Of a stretch of DNA of 64,000 nt, positions 34,107 through 44,030 are shown one piece after another. The first letter of the stretch is position 1. Every line of letters starts with the position of its first letter. Under the pieces are notes generated by a model. It had not been told where the DNA came from. It did no database searches and saw only the letters and a list, made by a program, of their open reading frames with translations. The translations under genes and the position numbers were made by a program. Origin of the DNA: Pseudomonadota bacterium (lineage in GTDB: Bacteria > Desulfobacterota > Desulfobulbia > Desulfobulbales > Desulfocapsaceae); the NCBI GenBank assembly GCA_018817385.1, contig JAHIUA010000006.1:1-64000 (forward strand), read 5' to 3'.

Positions 34107-34343
34107 ATGAAAATCTCATTGCTAATAATACTACTATCATTGTTATCTAGTTGTACTACGAAACAGTACACAGACGCTCAATGTTTGGAAGCCAGGCCTC
34201 TGTTGAGAAGTGCTTGGGATGTTGTAAGGTTCAACCGACACTGCGAGAAATATAAACTTCAGGGCGAAAAAACATGGAAGCGTTACACAATCGAGAGTAC
34301 GACGAATGGAAAGACCACTAGGAAAAAGGTTGTTGTTAAATGA
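34107..34343 (+). CDS. Small lipoprotein
   Basis: About 78 aa from ATG 34107, which places a compact lipoprotein signal at the start (ISLLIILLSLLSSC with the lipobox Cys). An in-frame ATG at 34038 would add 23 residues and disrupt the signal topology. The mature part has further Cys residues and a basic tail (TTRKKVVVK). It overlaps the next gene by 4 bp (ATGA). Function unknown. Confidence 0.55.
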   Translation: MKISLLIILLSLLSSCTTKQYTDAQCLEARPLLRSAWDVVRFNRHCEKYKLQGEKTWKRYTIESTTNGKTTRKKVVVK

Positions 34344-34534
34344 AGCACAAAAAGAGTAAATGGCCTCATGAGATGGTCATTAAGTTTTCCGATGACCAGT
34401 ATGACTTTCTACGTTCTAAGAAAAATGCTTCTTCTTATCTGCGGAAGCTAGTTGCTGCTGATATGAAGAAAGGGGATTCATTCACAGTCTACATGGAAAG
34501 CCTAGGTCATTTGCCAGAAGAATTTCTGGGATGA
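34340..34534 (+). CDS. Small ribbon-helix-helix-like protein
   Basis: A 64-aa protein coupled to the lipoprotein gene by an ATGA overlap. The sequence VIKFSDDQYDFLRSKKNASS then YLRKLVAADM fits the strand-helix-helix pattern of CopG/RHH DNA-binding proteins. It may repress its own operon through the palindrome at 33986, or act in a small toxin-antitoxin-like pair. Confidence 0.55.
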   Translation: MKHKKSKWPHEMVIKFSDDQYDFLRSKKNASSYLRKLVAADMKKGDSFTVYMESLGHLPEEFLG

Positions 34535-34728
34535 TTTTAGCACATAGGCGATTCTGACAATACTTACTCCGAATCTCTATAGACACTATATATCCGCGAT
34601 GCCCTCACTCCGTTTCCCCATCGGTATACGTCTGATATTAAATTATCTGTAGCCATGAACTTCCTCTGGTATGAGACCAGACAATTTTCCTGCAATAAAT
34701 CACCTCATAGAATCGCGAAAAATGGCTC

Positions 34729-34752
34729 ATTTCATAGGACGGACATAGGACC
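34729..34752 (+). repeat. Arm-type repeat, right end
   Basis: It matches 23439-23462 at 23 of 24 positions, in the same orientation and with the same two ATAGGAC sites at 11-bp spacing. It lies 45 bp inside the right core repeat, as expected for an integrase arm site. Confidence 0.65.
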
Positions 34753-34754
34753 AA

Positions 34755-34791
34755 ACAAAAAAAGGACTTAGGGGCAAGCCCCTAAGTCCTT
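34755..34791 (-). terminator. Element-supplied terminator of tRNA-Ala
   Basis: AAGGACTTAGGGG (34762-34774) pairs perfectly with 34779-34791 around CAAG, and an A7 run on the left gives a U-run on the minus strand. It replaces the ancestral terminator displaced to 23207-23254. Confidence 0.85.
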
Positions 34792-34797
34792 GATATT

Positions 34798-34846
34798 TCT
34801 GGTGGAGATGTGGGGGATCGAACCCCAGACCTCATGACTGCCAGTC
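34798..34846. repeat. attR core: 49-bp direct repeat within tRNA-Ala
   Basis: It is identical to 23255-23303. It supplies the 3' half of the functional tRNA, so the insertion leaves the tRNA intact. Confidence 0.9.
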
Positions 34847-34875
34847 ATGCGCTCTCCCAGCTGAGCTACACCCCC
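34800..34875 (-). tRNA. tRNA-Ala (anticodon GGC)
   Basis: A 76-nt cloverleaf on the minus strand: 7-bp acceptor stem, D-arm (GCTC...GAGC), anticodon stem CATGA/TCATG with loop CTGGCAG (anticodon GGC), T-arm TGGGG-TTCGATC-CCCCA, and encoded CCA. It reads GCC and GCT codons. Its 3' part is the attachment site of the element. Confidence 0.95.
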
Positions 34876-36219
<1,344 letters not shown>

Positions 36220-36326
36220 GTGGTACAGGTCCCAATGCACTGTGCAGGCAAAACAGAGCGACTTGGTCTGCATCTGCTTGATTGTGTCAGAGCGGCTGAA
36301 TTGCAAGGATCGATGAGAGTCAGATA

Positions 36327-37214
36327 GTGAAAAAAAAAAATAGCGACAGAAAAAAAACGCAGAGTTTTGTCTTTTTCCGCCTCTTCCTGCTTTTTTTGCT
36401 CTTCATTATCCTTGTTCTCATTCTATTGAGTTCCACGGTCGGAGGACGTTTTGGCTTTTTTCATCAACTGAGCCTGGAAGCCCTGGGGCCGGCACAGAGT
36501 TTTTTTACTCAGCTCTCCCAGGGGGGAGTTCGTTTAAAAGATAAGTATATCGCTCTGTGGAAGGTTCAGGAAGAAAATGAGCAGTTGAGAATCGAACTAG
36601 ATACCTACCATTCCCTCCTTGATGAGTATCGGGAAGCGTATTCCCTGAACCGCTACCTCCAGGCTGAACTGGAATTTAAAAAACGGGAACCTTTTCCCGC
36701 TCTCATGGCCCGCGTAGTCGGTAAAGATCCGTCTTTTTGGTTTCAGACTCTGATCGTTGATCGTGGGAGCAAGGACGGTGTAGTGGTAGGAATGGTGGCC
36801 CGCACTTCGCGGGGGGTGGTTGGACAGGTGATTCAGGTTGCCACCAATTATTCTAAAATTCTCCTTGCGAATGCACCTAGTAGTGCCATTGATGTTATTG
36901 TCCAGAAAAGCAGGGTCCGAGGAATTCTCAAGGGCGCCGGAGAAAATGGGTATGTTCTCCATTATGTTCTCAAAAATGCCGATATCAATGTCGGAGACAC
37001 TATTGTCACTGCCGGAATTGGTGGAGTTTTTCCCTCTGGTATCACCCTCGGTACTGTTTCACGTGTCTATTCCAACCGTCGGGGGATGTTTCAGGAGATT
37101 GAAGTGAAACCCGCAGTTGATTTTGCCCGTTTAGAATCGCTTTTTATTAACTTGTCAGAAGAACAGTTGATAATCGATGAAATGAGCCGATCTTCTGCTC
37201 CCCAAGGAGAGTAA
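36327..37214 (+). CDS. mreC: Rod-shape-determining protein MreC
   Basis: A bitopic inner-membrane protein that activates PBP2/RodA from the periplasmic side. Its 295 aa comprise a basic N-terminus, one membrane helix (FFRLFLLFLLFIILVLILLS), a coiled-coil helix (WKVQEENEQLRIELDTYHSL) and the two beta-barrel domains (ARVVGKDPSFWFQTLIVDRG, VGDTIVTAGIGGVFPSG). Start is GTG 36327. It sits between mreB and mreD, as in most rod-shaped bacteria. Confidence 0.95.
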   Translation: MKKKNSDRKKTQSFVFFRLFLLFLLFIILVLILLSSTVGGRFGFFHQLSLEALGPAQSFFTQLSQGGVRLKDKYIALWKVQEENEQLRIELDTYHSLLDEYREAYSLNRYLQAELEFKKREPFPALMARVVGKDPSFWFQTLIVDRGSKDGVVVGMVARTSRGVVGQVIQVATNYSKILLANAPSSAIDVIVQKSRVRGILKGAGENGYVLHYVLKNADINVGDTIVTAGIGGVFPSGITLGTVSRVYSNRRGMFQEIEVKPAVDFARLESLFINLSEEQLIIDEMSRSSAPQGE

Positions 37215-37219
37215 GGCTG

Positions 37220-37753
37220 ATGGTGACCGTAACTTTTATCCTCCTTGGCGGTTTCTTGATCGTCGCAGAGACGACCTTCCTGCAATTTTTCCCTGACTGG
37301 CTTGGCCGTCCGGATCTGGTTTTTATTCTCCTGGTGTTTACGGCCTATAAGTTTAACTGGTTTCGCGGCCTCCTCCTGGCCTTTTTCCTCGGCTGGTTGT
37401 TGGATGTTGTTTCAGGAGTCTTTCTCGGTTCCTATCTTCTCCTCTCACTCCTGCTTTTTTCCATAGTAAAATTTCTCAGTCAAAACAGTCCGGTTAAGGA
37501 AACGGCCTATCAGATTCCTTTGGTGGGGGTGAGTTATTTTGTGGTTCAGTGTCTCTTCTATCTCTTTTTTTCCATGGCGCAGCCAGGTGCTCTTCCTCCC
37601 TGGTCCTGGTCAAGAGTGTTGCAGGAGACTATTATTCTCTTTGTGGCCTCTCTTCCCTGTTTTGTGTTTTTAAACTGGTTGTATGAAAAAGTTTCGCAAC
37701 GGCGTCTGGTGTTTAGATCCATGAAACGTCGTTCTGGAAATCGGTTTCGATAG
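37220..37753 (+). CDS. mreD: Rod-shape-determining membrane protein MreD
   Basis: A 177-aa integral membrane protein with about five hydrophobic helices. It contains the family-typical RPDLVFILLVFTAYKFNWFR (in part) and FLGWLLDVVSGVFLG, the conserved Asp-Val-x-SG. It stabilises the MreBC complex. It starts 5 bases after mreC and is followed closely by the PBP2 gene. Confidence 0.92.
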   Translation: MVTVTFILLGGFLIVAETTFLQFFPDWLGRPDLVFILLVFTAYKFNWFRGLLLAFFLGWLLDVVSGVFLGSYLLLSLLLFSIVKFLSQNSPVKETAYQIPLVGVSYFVVQCLFYLFFSMAQPGALPPWSWSRVLQETIILFVASLPCFVFLNWLYEKVSQRRLVFRSMKRRSGNRFR

Positions 37754-37763
37754 AGGGGAAGGA

Positions 37764-39650
37764 ATGAAGTGGGCTGGGTATAAAAATCTCGAAGAGATCA
37801 ATGAGCACGATGATGCGGCTCTTGATTCGTTGAAACGCAGGGTTACACTCGCAGGAGTTGTTATTCTCTGTTTCGTTTTTCTTATCTTTGCCAGGCTCTG
37901 GTTTCTCCAGATTCATAAGGGAGAAGAATACAAGAGTCGCGCCGACAATAATAGGGTGCGGAGGAGTGATATTATGGCTCCTCGAGGCTCTATTTTAGAT
38001 CGTGCCGGCCGGGAACTGGTCACCAATCGTCCTTCCTTTAATGTGGTTCTCGTGCGGGAAGATTCAAACGACGTCGATAATCTCCTCACAAAACTTTCAG
38101 GGGTCCTGAATGTTGATATCTCTTTGTTATGGGAGAAGATTCGGGATGCAGGGACTAGACCCCGTCATATTCCTATTCGTCTGCTTGAAGATGTGGATTG
38201 GGCAACTCTGGCCTACGTGGAAAACCATAATCAGGAATTACCTGGTATTCGTATTGAGACCACTCCTTCCCGGGTTTATCACTACGGTGATCTTGCCGCT
38301 CATGCCATAGGCTATCTCGGGGAAATCAGCCGTGAAGAATTAGAATCCCGTGATCCTACGATTTATCAGGGCGGCGATCTTATAGGCAAGATGGGCCTTG
38401 AACGATTACGAGAAAAAGATCTCCGTGGTGAGAAAGGGAGTAGTTATACCGAGGTCAATGCCAAGGGTTTTGAACAGCAGCTGCTCAAAGATGTGGAACC
38501 GTTGCCCGGGAATGATATTCAGTTGACCCTTGATGCAGAACTGCAGAAGGTGGCTGAAGACATTATGAGCACTGAAGAAAAGGCGGGAGCCGTGGTGGCC
38601 ATGGAGGTGAAGACAGGACGAATGTTGGTTTTGGCCTCTAATCCGGTCCTTCCCTTGGAGCAGTTTGTGGGAGGAATTTCCCATACAAATTGGAATGCAC
38701 TGCTGGAAAACAGCAAACATCCTCTCATCAACAAGGTCGTGCAGGCAATGTATCCACCAGGGTCGACCTATAAGATAATTACTGCGATGGCAGGCCTGGC
38801 AACCGGTGTGATTGATAAGGATACGGTTCTCTACTGTCCGGGCCACTATTCCTTTGGAAACAGGCGCTACCATTGCTGGAAGCGTGGCGGGCATGGGGCT
38901 GTGAATTTGAAACGAGCCCTGTCCGAGTCATGCGATGTCTTTTTTTACCAGGTTGGCTTGCGTGTGGGGGTGGATAATATGGCCGAGTATGCCCAAAAAT
39001 TTGGATTGGGCCATAAATCCGGGATTGAATTGGAACATGAAAAAAGCGGAATTACGCCGACCAAGGAGTGGAAAATGGAAAAGCAAGGGCGTAAATGGCA
39101 GGAAGGGGAGACGCTTTCCACAGCGATTGGCCAGGGATTTAACCTGGTAACCCCTCTTCAGATTTGTCTCATGACAGCAACGGTGGCCAATGGGGGAAAG
39201 CAGTATCTGCCCCAGGTTATAGAAAAGATTACTGACCCTGATGGAAAGGTCGTGAATCAGTTTGAACCGGTGGTGGTGGATGAGCTGAAAGGCGAAAAAA
39301 TGCATTTGGCTGAAATACGTGATGGGCTGGTGGAAGTTGTTCAGGGGAAGAGGGGAACTGCAAGACAGGTCCGCATAGAGGGGTTAACCATCGGAGGAAA
39401 AACAGGAACTGCCCAAGTCGTGCGTCTGGCCCAATATAAGCACTTAAAAGAGGATGATATTCCCTATAAATATCGAGATCATGCCTGGTTCACTTGTTAT
39501 GCCCCGGCAGAGGATCCTGAAATCGCAGTCACGGTGCTGGTGGAGCATGGTCTGCACGGTGGCTCTGGTGCCGGACCTATTGCCAGAGCAGTAATGGAAA
39601 AATATTTCTCAGATCGGTTGCCGCTGGTCGAGGAAAAGGACGGGAAATGA
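37764..39650 (+). CDS. mrdA: Penicillin-binding protein 2 (elongation transpeptidase)
   Basis: A class B PBP that cross-links lateral-wall peptidoglycan. It is 628 aa, with an N-terminal membrane anchor (about 28-50), the pedestal domain (MAPRGSILDRAGRELVTNRP), and a transpeptidase domain with SXXK at PPGSTYKI (Ser near 334), the second motif SCD and GKTGTAQV near 544. GGGGAAGGA precedes the ATG. It partners with RodA, encoded directly downstream. Confidence 0.96.
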   Translation: MKWAGYKNLEEINEHDDAALDSLKRRVTLAGVVILCFVFLIFARLWFLQIHKGEEYKSRADNNRVRRSDIMAPRGSILDRAGRELVTNRPSFNVVLVREDSNDVDNLLTKLSGVLNVDISLLWEKIRDAGTRPRHIPIRLLEDVDWATLAYVENHNQELPGIRIETTPSRVYHYGDLAAHAIGYLGEISREELESRDPTIYQGGDLIGKMGLERLREKDLRGEKGSSYTEVNAKGFEQQLLKDVEPLPGNDIQLTLDAELQKVAEDIMSTEEKAGAVVAMEVKTGRMLVLASNPVLPLEQFVGGISHTNWNALLENSKHPLINKVVQAMYPPGSTYKIITAMAGLATGVIDKDTVLYCPGHYSFGNRRYHCWKRGGHGAVNLKRALSESCDVFFYQVGLRVGVDNMAEYAQKFGLGHKSGIELEHEKSGITPTKEWKMEKQGRKWQEGETLSTAIGQGFNLVTPLQICLMTATVANGGKQYLPQVIEKITDPDGKVVNQFEPVVVDELKGEKMHLAEIRDGLVEVVQGKRGTARQVRIEGLTIGGKTGTAQVVRLAQYKHLKEDDIPYKYRDHAWFTCYAPAEDPEIAVTVLVEHGLHGGSGAGPIARAVMEKYFSDRLPLVEEKDGK

Positions 39651-39707
39651 GACGATGAAGCAAGATTTATCCGCCGACTTGCACTTTACTTTGCAAAAGA
39701 GGACTCT

Positions 39708-40847
39708 ATGCTCCGTGTAGATAGACGATGTTTTCATAATTTTGACTGGGTCCTGTTTTTCTTACTGATTGCGGTCAGTATAATGGCCTTGTTGAATCTG
39801 TACAGTGCATCCTATCCTCCACTTTCCTCTGGAATGCCTGCCTATATTAAGCAATGCTACCTGTTTCTTCTGGGAATGATGGGCATCCTTTTTGTCTTAA
39901 GCTTTGATTATAAGGAGTTACACTTTTGGAATTATCCCTTCTATATTTTGATTATCATCCTGCTGGTGCTGGTTCTCTTTGCCGGGAATACTGCGGGGGG
40001 GGCGCAGCGTTGGATAAATCTTGGTTTTGTTAAGCTTCAACCATCAGAACTGGCCAAGTTGATGCTGGTGGTTTCTTTGGCCAGCTACTATTCGCGCAAG
40101 GAGGTGGAAGGGGGCTATGGTCTTATGGATATGGTGACTCCGGTTCTATTGACCCTCCTTCCTTTTCTCTTGATCATAAAACAGCCTGATCTGGGCACTG
40201 CACTCATGTTGTTGATCATCTTTGTTTCCATGACGGTGTTTGCCAGGCTACGCCTACAGGCCTATCTGGTCGGTATGGGACTGGGGCTCGGGGCAAGCGT
40301 CTTTGCCTGGTTTTATCTCCTGAAACCCTATCAAAAACAGCGTATCGAGACCCTTCTTAACCCAGGGAAGGATCCCATGGGCCAGGGATATCAGATCCTG
40401 CAGTCAAAAATCGCGGTGGGCAGTGGTGGAAATTTCGGCAAAGGGTATCTGGAGGGTACCCAGGGGCATCTCCATTTTCTTCCTGAACGGCACACCGATT
40501 TCGCATTCTCTGTCTGGGGCGAGGAATGGGGGTTTTTCGGCAGTCTTTTTTTTCTCGGGATTTATTTTTCCATGCTCCTTTGGGGATTGTATGCTGCCAT
40601 GACTGCCCGTGACCGTTTCGGTGTTTTTCTTGCATTTGGGGTGGTGATGTTGATTTTTTGGCAGGCAGTGATCAATCTCCTTATGATCTTGGGTTTCTTA
40701 CCTGTGGTGGGTATTCCCCTGCCTCTTGTCAGTTATGGTGGTTCTTCTCTGCTCACAACGTTGCTGGCACTGGGCATACTCATGAATGTGAGGATGCGTC
40801 GATTTCAGACTGGGTTGGGGCATGGACAAGGGGAGCAAGGAGTCTGA
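39708..40847 (+). CDS. rodA: Peptidoglycan glycosyltransferase RodA
   Basis: A SEDS-family polymerase of 379 aa with about ten membrane helices. Signatures: NTAGGAQRWINLG, FVKLQPSELAKLMLV, LIIKQPDLGTALM, and the catalytic-region Asp in LPERHTDFAFSVWGEEWGF. The end contains GIPLPLVSYGGSSLL. It polymerises lipid II with the adjacent PBP2 and completes the cell-elongation operon. Confidence 0.97.
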   Translation: MLRVDRRCFHNFDWVLFFLLIAVSIMALLNLYSASYPPLSSGMPAYIKQCYLFLLGMMGILFVLSFDYKELHFWNYPFYILIIILLVLVLFAGNTAGGAQRWINLGFVKLQPSELAKLMLVVSLASYYSRKEVEGGYGLMDMVTPVLLTLLPFLLIIKQPDLGTALMLLIIFVSMTVFARLRLQAYLVGMGLGLGASVFAWFYLLKPYQKQRIETLLNPGKDPMGQGYQILQSKIAVGSGGNFGKGYLEGTQGHLHFLPERHTDFAFSVWGEEWGFFGSLFFLGIYFSMLLWGLYAAMTARDRFGVFLAFGVVMLIFWQAVINLLMILGFLPVVGIPLPLVSYGGSSLLTTLLALGILMNVRMRRFQTGLGHGQGEQGV

Positions 40848-41099
40848 GTTGACCTGACAGTTGTGCTTGTCTTCTTTTGCAATTGTCCCTTTTTGCGCTA
40901 GTGATGCAAGAAACACGGGTATGTCAGGAGCAAATCAAAAAGGAAGGGCATTTTCTCCCCCTCCTTTTTGGGCCAAAACGTATTGATTTAGCAAAAGGCC
41001 TGGGATGCGGGTCATTTGGTGACAGGTCGAGCCTAAGCGAATGTCTGATCCGCCTCTGTTGCTCGGGAGCCTGTTGTTTCCTGGCCAGGGGGGAAGAGT

Positions 41100-42173
41100 T
41101 TACCCTTTTCTGTGCAGTAATTCTTCATAGGCCTCTGTAAGGCGGACAAATTTTTCGTGATCGCCACCTGTGTCTGGGTGCAGGGCTTTTGCTTTTTTAC
41201 GAAAGAGTTTGGTGAGTTCTTTTTTGTCCAAGCGGTGCAGGGTCTCCTCCGATTCCTCAAAGATGGAACTGATCTCATCTTTGCTGACCGTGCTCTTTTT
41301 CTTAGGCCAGCGAAACTGCCGGTGTCCATTCATGAACTCCCTGGTCTGGTTGAATCCTCTAGATTGACGTGGGAAGTTCGAGTCAAAAAAGAGAATCACA
41401 TAACGAATAAGATAGTCAGGCAGATGGTCGTAGTCTGCACGCTCCTGCCAGAAGTCGTGGTTGTCGTTGAGGAGACAGAGTTCGTGGAGAAAGACTTCAT
41501 CGATTTTTTCTGGGGGCAGGGCCTGAGGGATTGTTCTGGCATAAGATTCGCTGAAGTGGTGCTGCAGATTGAGGGCGGCATAGAGGTAGGATTTAAATTC
41601 ATGTTCCCGAAGCAGAGACTCCTCTTCGAGAAAATACTGTTCCAGCTCATCTCGTGATCTGTTGAGGAGTTTGGCCAGGAGACGAGGCGGCAGGTGAAAA
41701 ACTTTCCCCTGATCCGTTGCGCCGAAACGGAGAAAGTGGAGACGACGCTGGTCAAAGGAGTGAGGGGGAAGGCCATCAAAAGAGAGCAGTTTCTTGCCTG
41801 GTTGCAAGGGGGCCTGTCCCCGGCCTCGATGGAAAAAATGATCCATCTTCTGCTGCACCGAGGGGTCTACAAAGGGCCAGAAAAGGCGTTCCAGTTCTGG
41901 TTCGCTGTCGCGGCCACAAAGACTGGAAAGGTGGGAAACTAAATCCGGGTCCAGGTGAAAGGAGGTGTCGTTCGGGTAACGGATGAAGTTAGCTGGTGAC
42001 TCTCCCAGATCGACCAGTTCCCAGGTCCGAAAGCAGTTATCTGTAGAGTGCCAGGAGGAGAGGCGGAGGGAGAAGTGGATCGGATTTTTGAACACACTCC
42101 TTGCCAGATAGAGTTTGGGCTCCGGTTCGCCTGGTTTCCTGAGTGTCTGATTATCGTTTTGCGCTGAGGACAA
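41100..42173 (-). CDS. Hypothetical protein with C-terminal J-domain
   Basis: A 357-aa protein. Only the last 70 residues are recognisable: a J-domain (DKKELTKLFRKKAKALHPDT, then FVRLTEAYEELL) with the HPD tripeptide that stimulates DnaK. The large N-terminal region is rich in Arg, Phe and His, has no membrane helix, and is unfamiliar. It may dock specific substrates to Hsp70. The gene start overlaps the hemH end by 23 bp, so the two are co-transcribed. Confidence 0.8.
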   Translation of the reverse strand: MSSAQNDNQTLRKPGEPEPKLYLARSVFKNPIHFSLRLSSWHSTDNCFRTWELVDLGESPANFIRYPNDTSFHLDPDLVSHLSSLCGRDSEPELERLFWPFVDPSVQQKMDHFFHRGRGQAPLQPGKKLLSFDGLPPHSFDQRRLHFLRFGATDQGKVFHLPPRLLAKLLNRSRDELEQYFLEEESLLREHEFKSYLYAALNLQHHFSESYARTIPQALPPEKIDEVFLHELCLLNDNHDFWQERADYDHLPDYLIRYVILFFDSNFPRQSRGFNQTREFMNGHRQFRWPKKKSTVSKDEISSIFEESEETLHRLDKKELTKLFRKKAKALHPDTGGDHEKFVRLTEAYEELLHRKG

Positions 42174-43104
42174 GTTCTTTTAATCCTTCAATGAAAAGCG
42201 GTTCACAATTGAGTGCTGAAATGGATTCCAGGCGTATGCCAAGCGCTGTTGCCTGGTCACGATAGAGCATATTGATTTCGTAGAGGGTTTCCACATGGTC
42301 TGAGACAAAGCTAATGGGGACCATGAGGATGTTTTTGCATCCCTTTTGGGCCAGTTGTTCCAACATCTCGGGGGTGGAGGGGGAGAGCCATTCCACCGGA
42401 CCGCTGCGGCTTTGGAAACAGAGATGGCCCGGGAGATTTGTGAGTTTCTCAATATTGCTGATGCTTGCCTTGATGTGATTCACGTAAGGGTCACCTTTCT
42501 CGATGAATGAGACTGGCAGGCTGTGGGCGCTGTACACCACTTGGGGGATTTCAGGGGCAAAGGTCGCAGCAGTCTCCTGAATTTTATTGGCCAGAGCAGT
42601 GATGTACTGCGGCTGTGTCGGCCAAGATTCGATCACTTTGAGGTCGAAAGAGGTGTTTGCTTGCTTCATGGCATGTTTGAGGGCGTTTATCGATGAGCCC
42701 GTAGTTGCGCATGAGTAGTGAGGATAGAGGGGGAGGGCAATGATGGTGCCGATTCCTTTGCCAGTAAGTTTTTGCAGGGCTGTCGCACTGTCTGGCTGCC
42801 AGTAACGCATGGCTGTAACCACGGTATAATCGCCATTTTTGAGTAATAATTCTTCCAGGGCTCTCTCTTGGGCAAGGGTGATGGCCGTAAGCGGTGATCC
42901 ACCACCAATTTTTTCGTAGGTCTTCATGCTTTTTGGGGCTCGTCTTCTGGAAATGAGCCAGGCCAATGGCTTTTGCATGAAACAGGGACCAAGGCGGATG
43001 ATTTCCCGATCGGAAAAGAGATTGTAGAGAAAGGGACGCACGTCGGAGAGCTTTTCGGGTCCCCCCATGTTGAGAAGGATAACCCCTGTCTGATTTTTTT
43101 GCAT
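42151..43104 (-). CDS. hemH: Ferrochelatase
   Basis: It inserts Fe2+ into protoporphyrin IX (or coproporphyrin) as the last step of heme synthesis. It is 317 aa from ATG 43104, where similarity begins (GVILLNMGGPEKLSDVRPFL). Motifs: SRRRAPKSMKTYEKIGGGSP, LPLYPHYS, the active-site His in VYSAHSLPVSFIEKGDPY, and ISFVSDHVETLYEI with the metal-site Glu. Conventional heme supply fits the heme-c kinase in this window. No other hem gene is adjacent. Confidence 0.94.
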   Translation of the reverse strand: MQKNQTGVILLNMGGPEKLSDVRPFLYNLFSDREIIRLGPCFMQKPLAWLISRRRAPKSMKTYEKIGGGSPLTAITLAQERALEELLLKNGDYTVVTAMRYWQPDSATALQKLTGKGIGTIIALPLYPHYSCATTGSSINALKHAMKQANTSFDLKVIESWPTQPQYITALANKIQETAATFAPEIPQVVYSAHSLPVSFIEKGDPYVNHIKASISNIEKLTNLPGHLCFQSRSGPVEWLSPSTPEMLEQLAQKGCKNILMVPISFVSDHVETLYEINMLYRDQATALGIRLESISALNCEPLFIEGLKELVLSAKR

Positions 43105-43470
43105 CTTTTGCACCGCCCATGGGAAAAGGCCTAACCGGTTGCGGAAAAGGTTTTCCTCGCCTGTTTTTGTTTGGAAAACTGAATTGTTAGCCTGTTGAGT
43201 ATACCAGGAAGAGTGAAACGAGAAAAGGAAAATGATTCCCGTGTCCTGGCTGGGAAAATGAAATAATAGGAGACAACAGTACTTGATTATCCCTGTGAGA
43301 AGAATATAATAACAGTAAGGCATGTTTTTGCCGTTCAAGTGGTAAGGCGGCACAGGAAGAGTCCTGTGTCGCAGCCATCTGAGAGTAAAGGCCTGCCAGG
43401 GTGTGTATCTGCGGATACACGTTGGAAATGATGGCTTCGGTGATCATTGTAGTTTACATGGAGGAACCGT
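43105..43470. other. Divergent intergenic region hemH / HPF-like gene
   Basis: The open frame that continues hemH upstream is not protein-like and includes hydrophobic noise. No RNA structure is recognised. It should hold both promoters. Confidence 0.3.
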
Positions 43471-44007
43471 ATGGATTTAAAGGTTGAAACCCGGAATGTT
43501 GAGTTGCGAAAGGGATGGCAGGCCAAGATTGATGAGGAGCGTGAGAGACTCACCCGCCATTTTGCCAACTTCGTTCTCCATCTCCGTGTCTCCATTGAGG
43601 CAACAACCCATTACAAGGAAGGCGGCTATGAGCTCAAGCTTGTGGCCACTGTCCCACAGGATACGGTTGTTGTCGCTAAGAAAGGGGAAAATGTAGGGCC
43701 CCTGCTTGTGGAAGCATTTGATGTTTTGTCTCAACAGTTAAGGGAGATTCTACGTAAGAAACGTAAAAATGAAACAGCAGCTGATGTCTCTTCTCCTGCG
43801 GCTGCACAGTATGGGGTGATTCGTAAGGTTTCACCTTATGAATCCTATGGATTTATTGTGACTCCAGATGAGCGAGAGGTGTATTTTCATGAAAATGCCC
43901 TGAAGGATGTTCCTCTTGATCAGTTGAGTGAAGGTGATGAAGTGATGTACGGTGAGAGCCTGGGGGACAAGGGACCGCAGGCCTCGTGGGTCAGAGTTGC
44001 CCGTTAA
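43471..44007 (+). CDS. HPF/RaiA-type ribosome hibernation protein fused to a cold-shock domain
   Basis: 178 aa with two domains. Residues 1-100 have the HPF/YfiA beta-alpha fold (VETRNVELRKGWQAKIDEE, then YELKLVATVPQDTVVVAKK), which sits in the ribosomal decoding centre. Residues 113-178 form an OB-fold cold-shock domain (YGVIRKVSPYESYGFIVTP, VYFHENAL, GDEVMYGESLGDKGPQA) with nucleic-acid-binding aromatics. The combination suggests a ribosome-inactivating factor tethered to RNA under stress. GGAGG precedes the ATG, and a strong terminator follows. Confidence 0.88.
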   Translation: MDLKVETRNVELRKGWQAKIDEERERLTRHFANFVLHLRVSIEATTHYKEGGYELKLVATVPQDTVVVAKKGENVGPLLVEAFDVLSQQLREILRKKRKNETAADVSSPAAAQYGVIRKVSPYESYGFIVTPDEREVYFHENALKDVPLDQLSEGDEVMYGESLGDKGPQASWVRVAR

Positions 44008-44030
44008 GAGCACTGACGATATATTTTTCA

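Larger units (their letters stand above)
23255..34846. mobile_element. 11.5-kb integrative element in tRNA-Ala(GGC)
   Basis: The element is bounded by 49-bp perfect direct repeats: 23255-23303, a tRNA 3' fragment, and 34798-34846, within the intact tRNA-Ala. A tyrosine integrase gene starts 170 bp inside the left end. Contents in order: integrase, two hypothetical proteins around an AlpA-like regulator, an AEP primase-DUF3987 replicase, an iteron region, a winged-helix protein, five minus-strand envelope-type genes, and a lipoprotein/RHH pair. No structural phage, relaxase or conjugation genes are present, so it is a small replicative satellite or mobilisable island rather than a full prophage or conjugative element. 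It is visibly AT-richer than its flanks. Confidence 0.88.

Noticed and set aside
43105-43353. 83-residue N-terminal extension of ferrochelatase
   Set aside because: Not conserved in the family and not protein-like; similarity begins right after ATG 43104.
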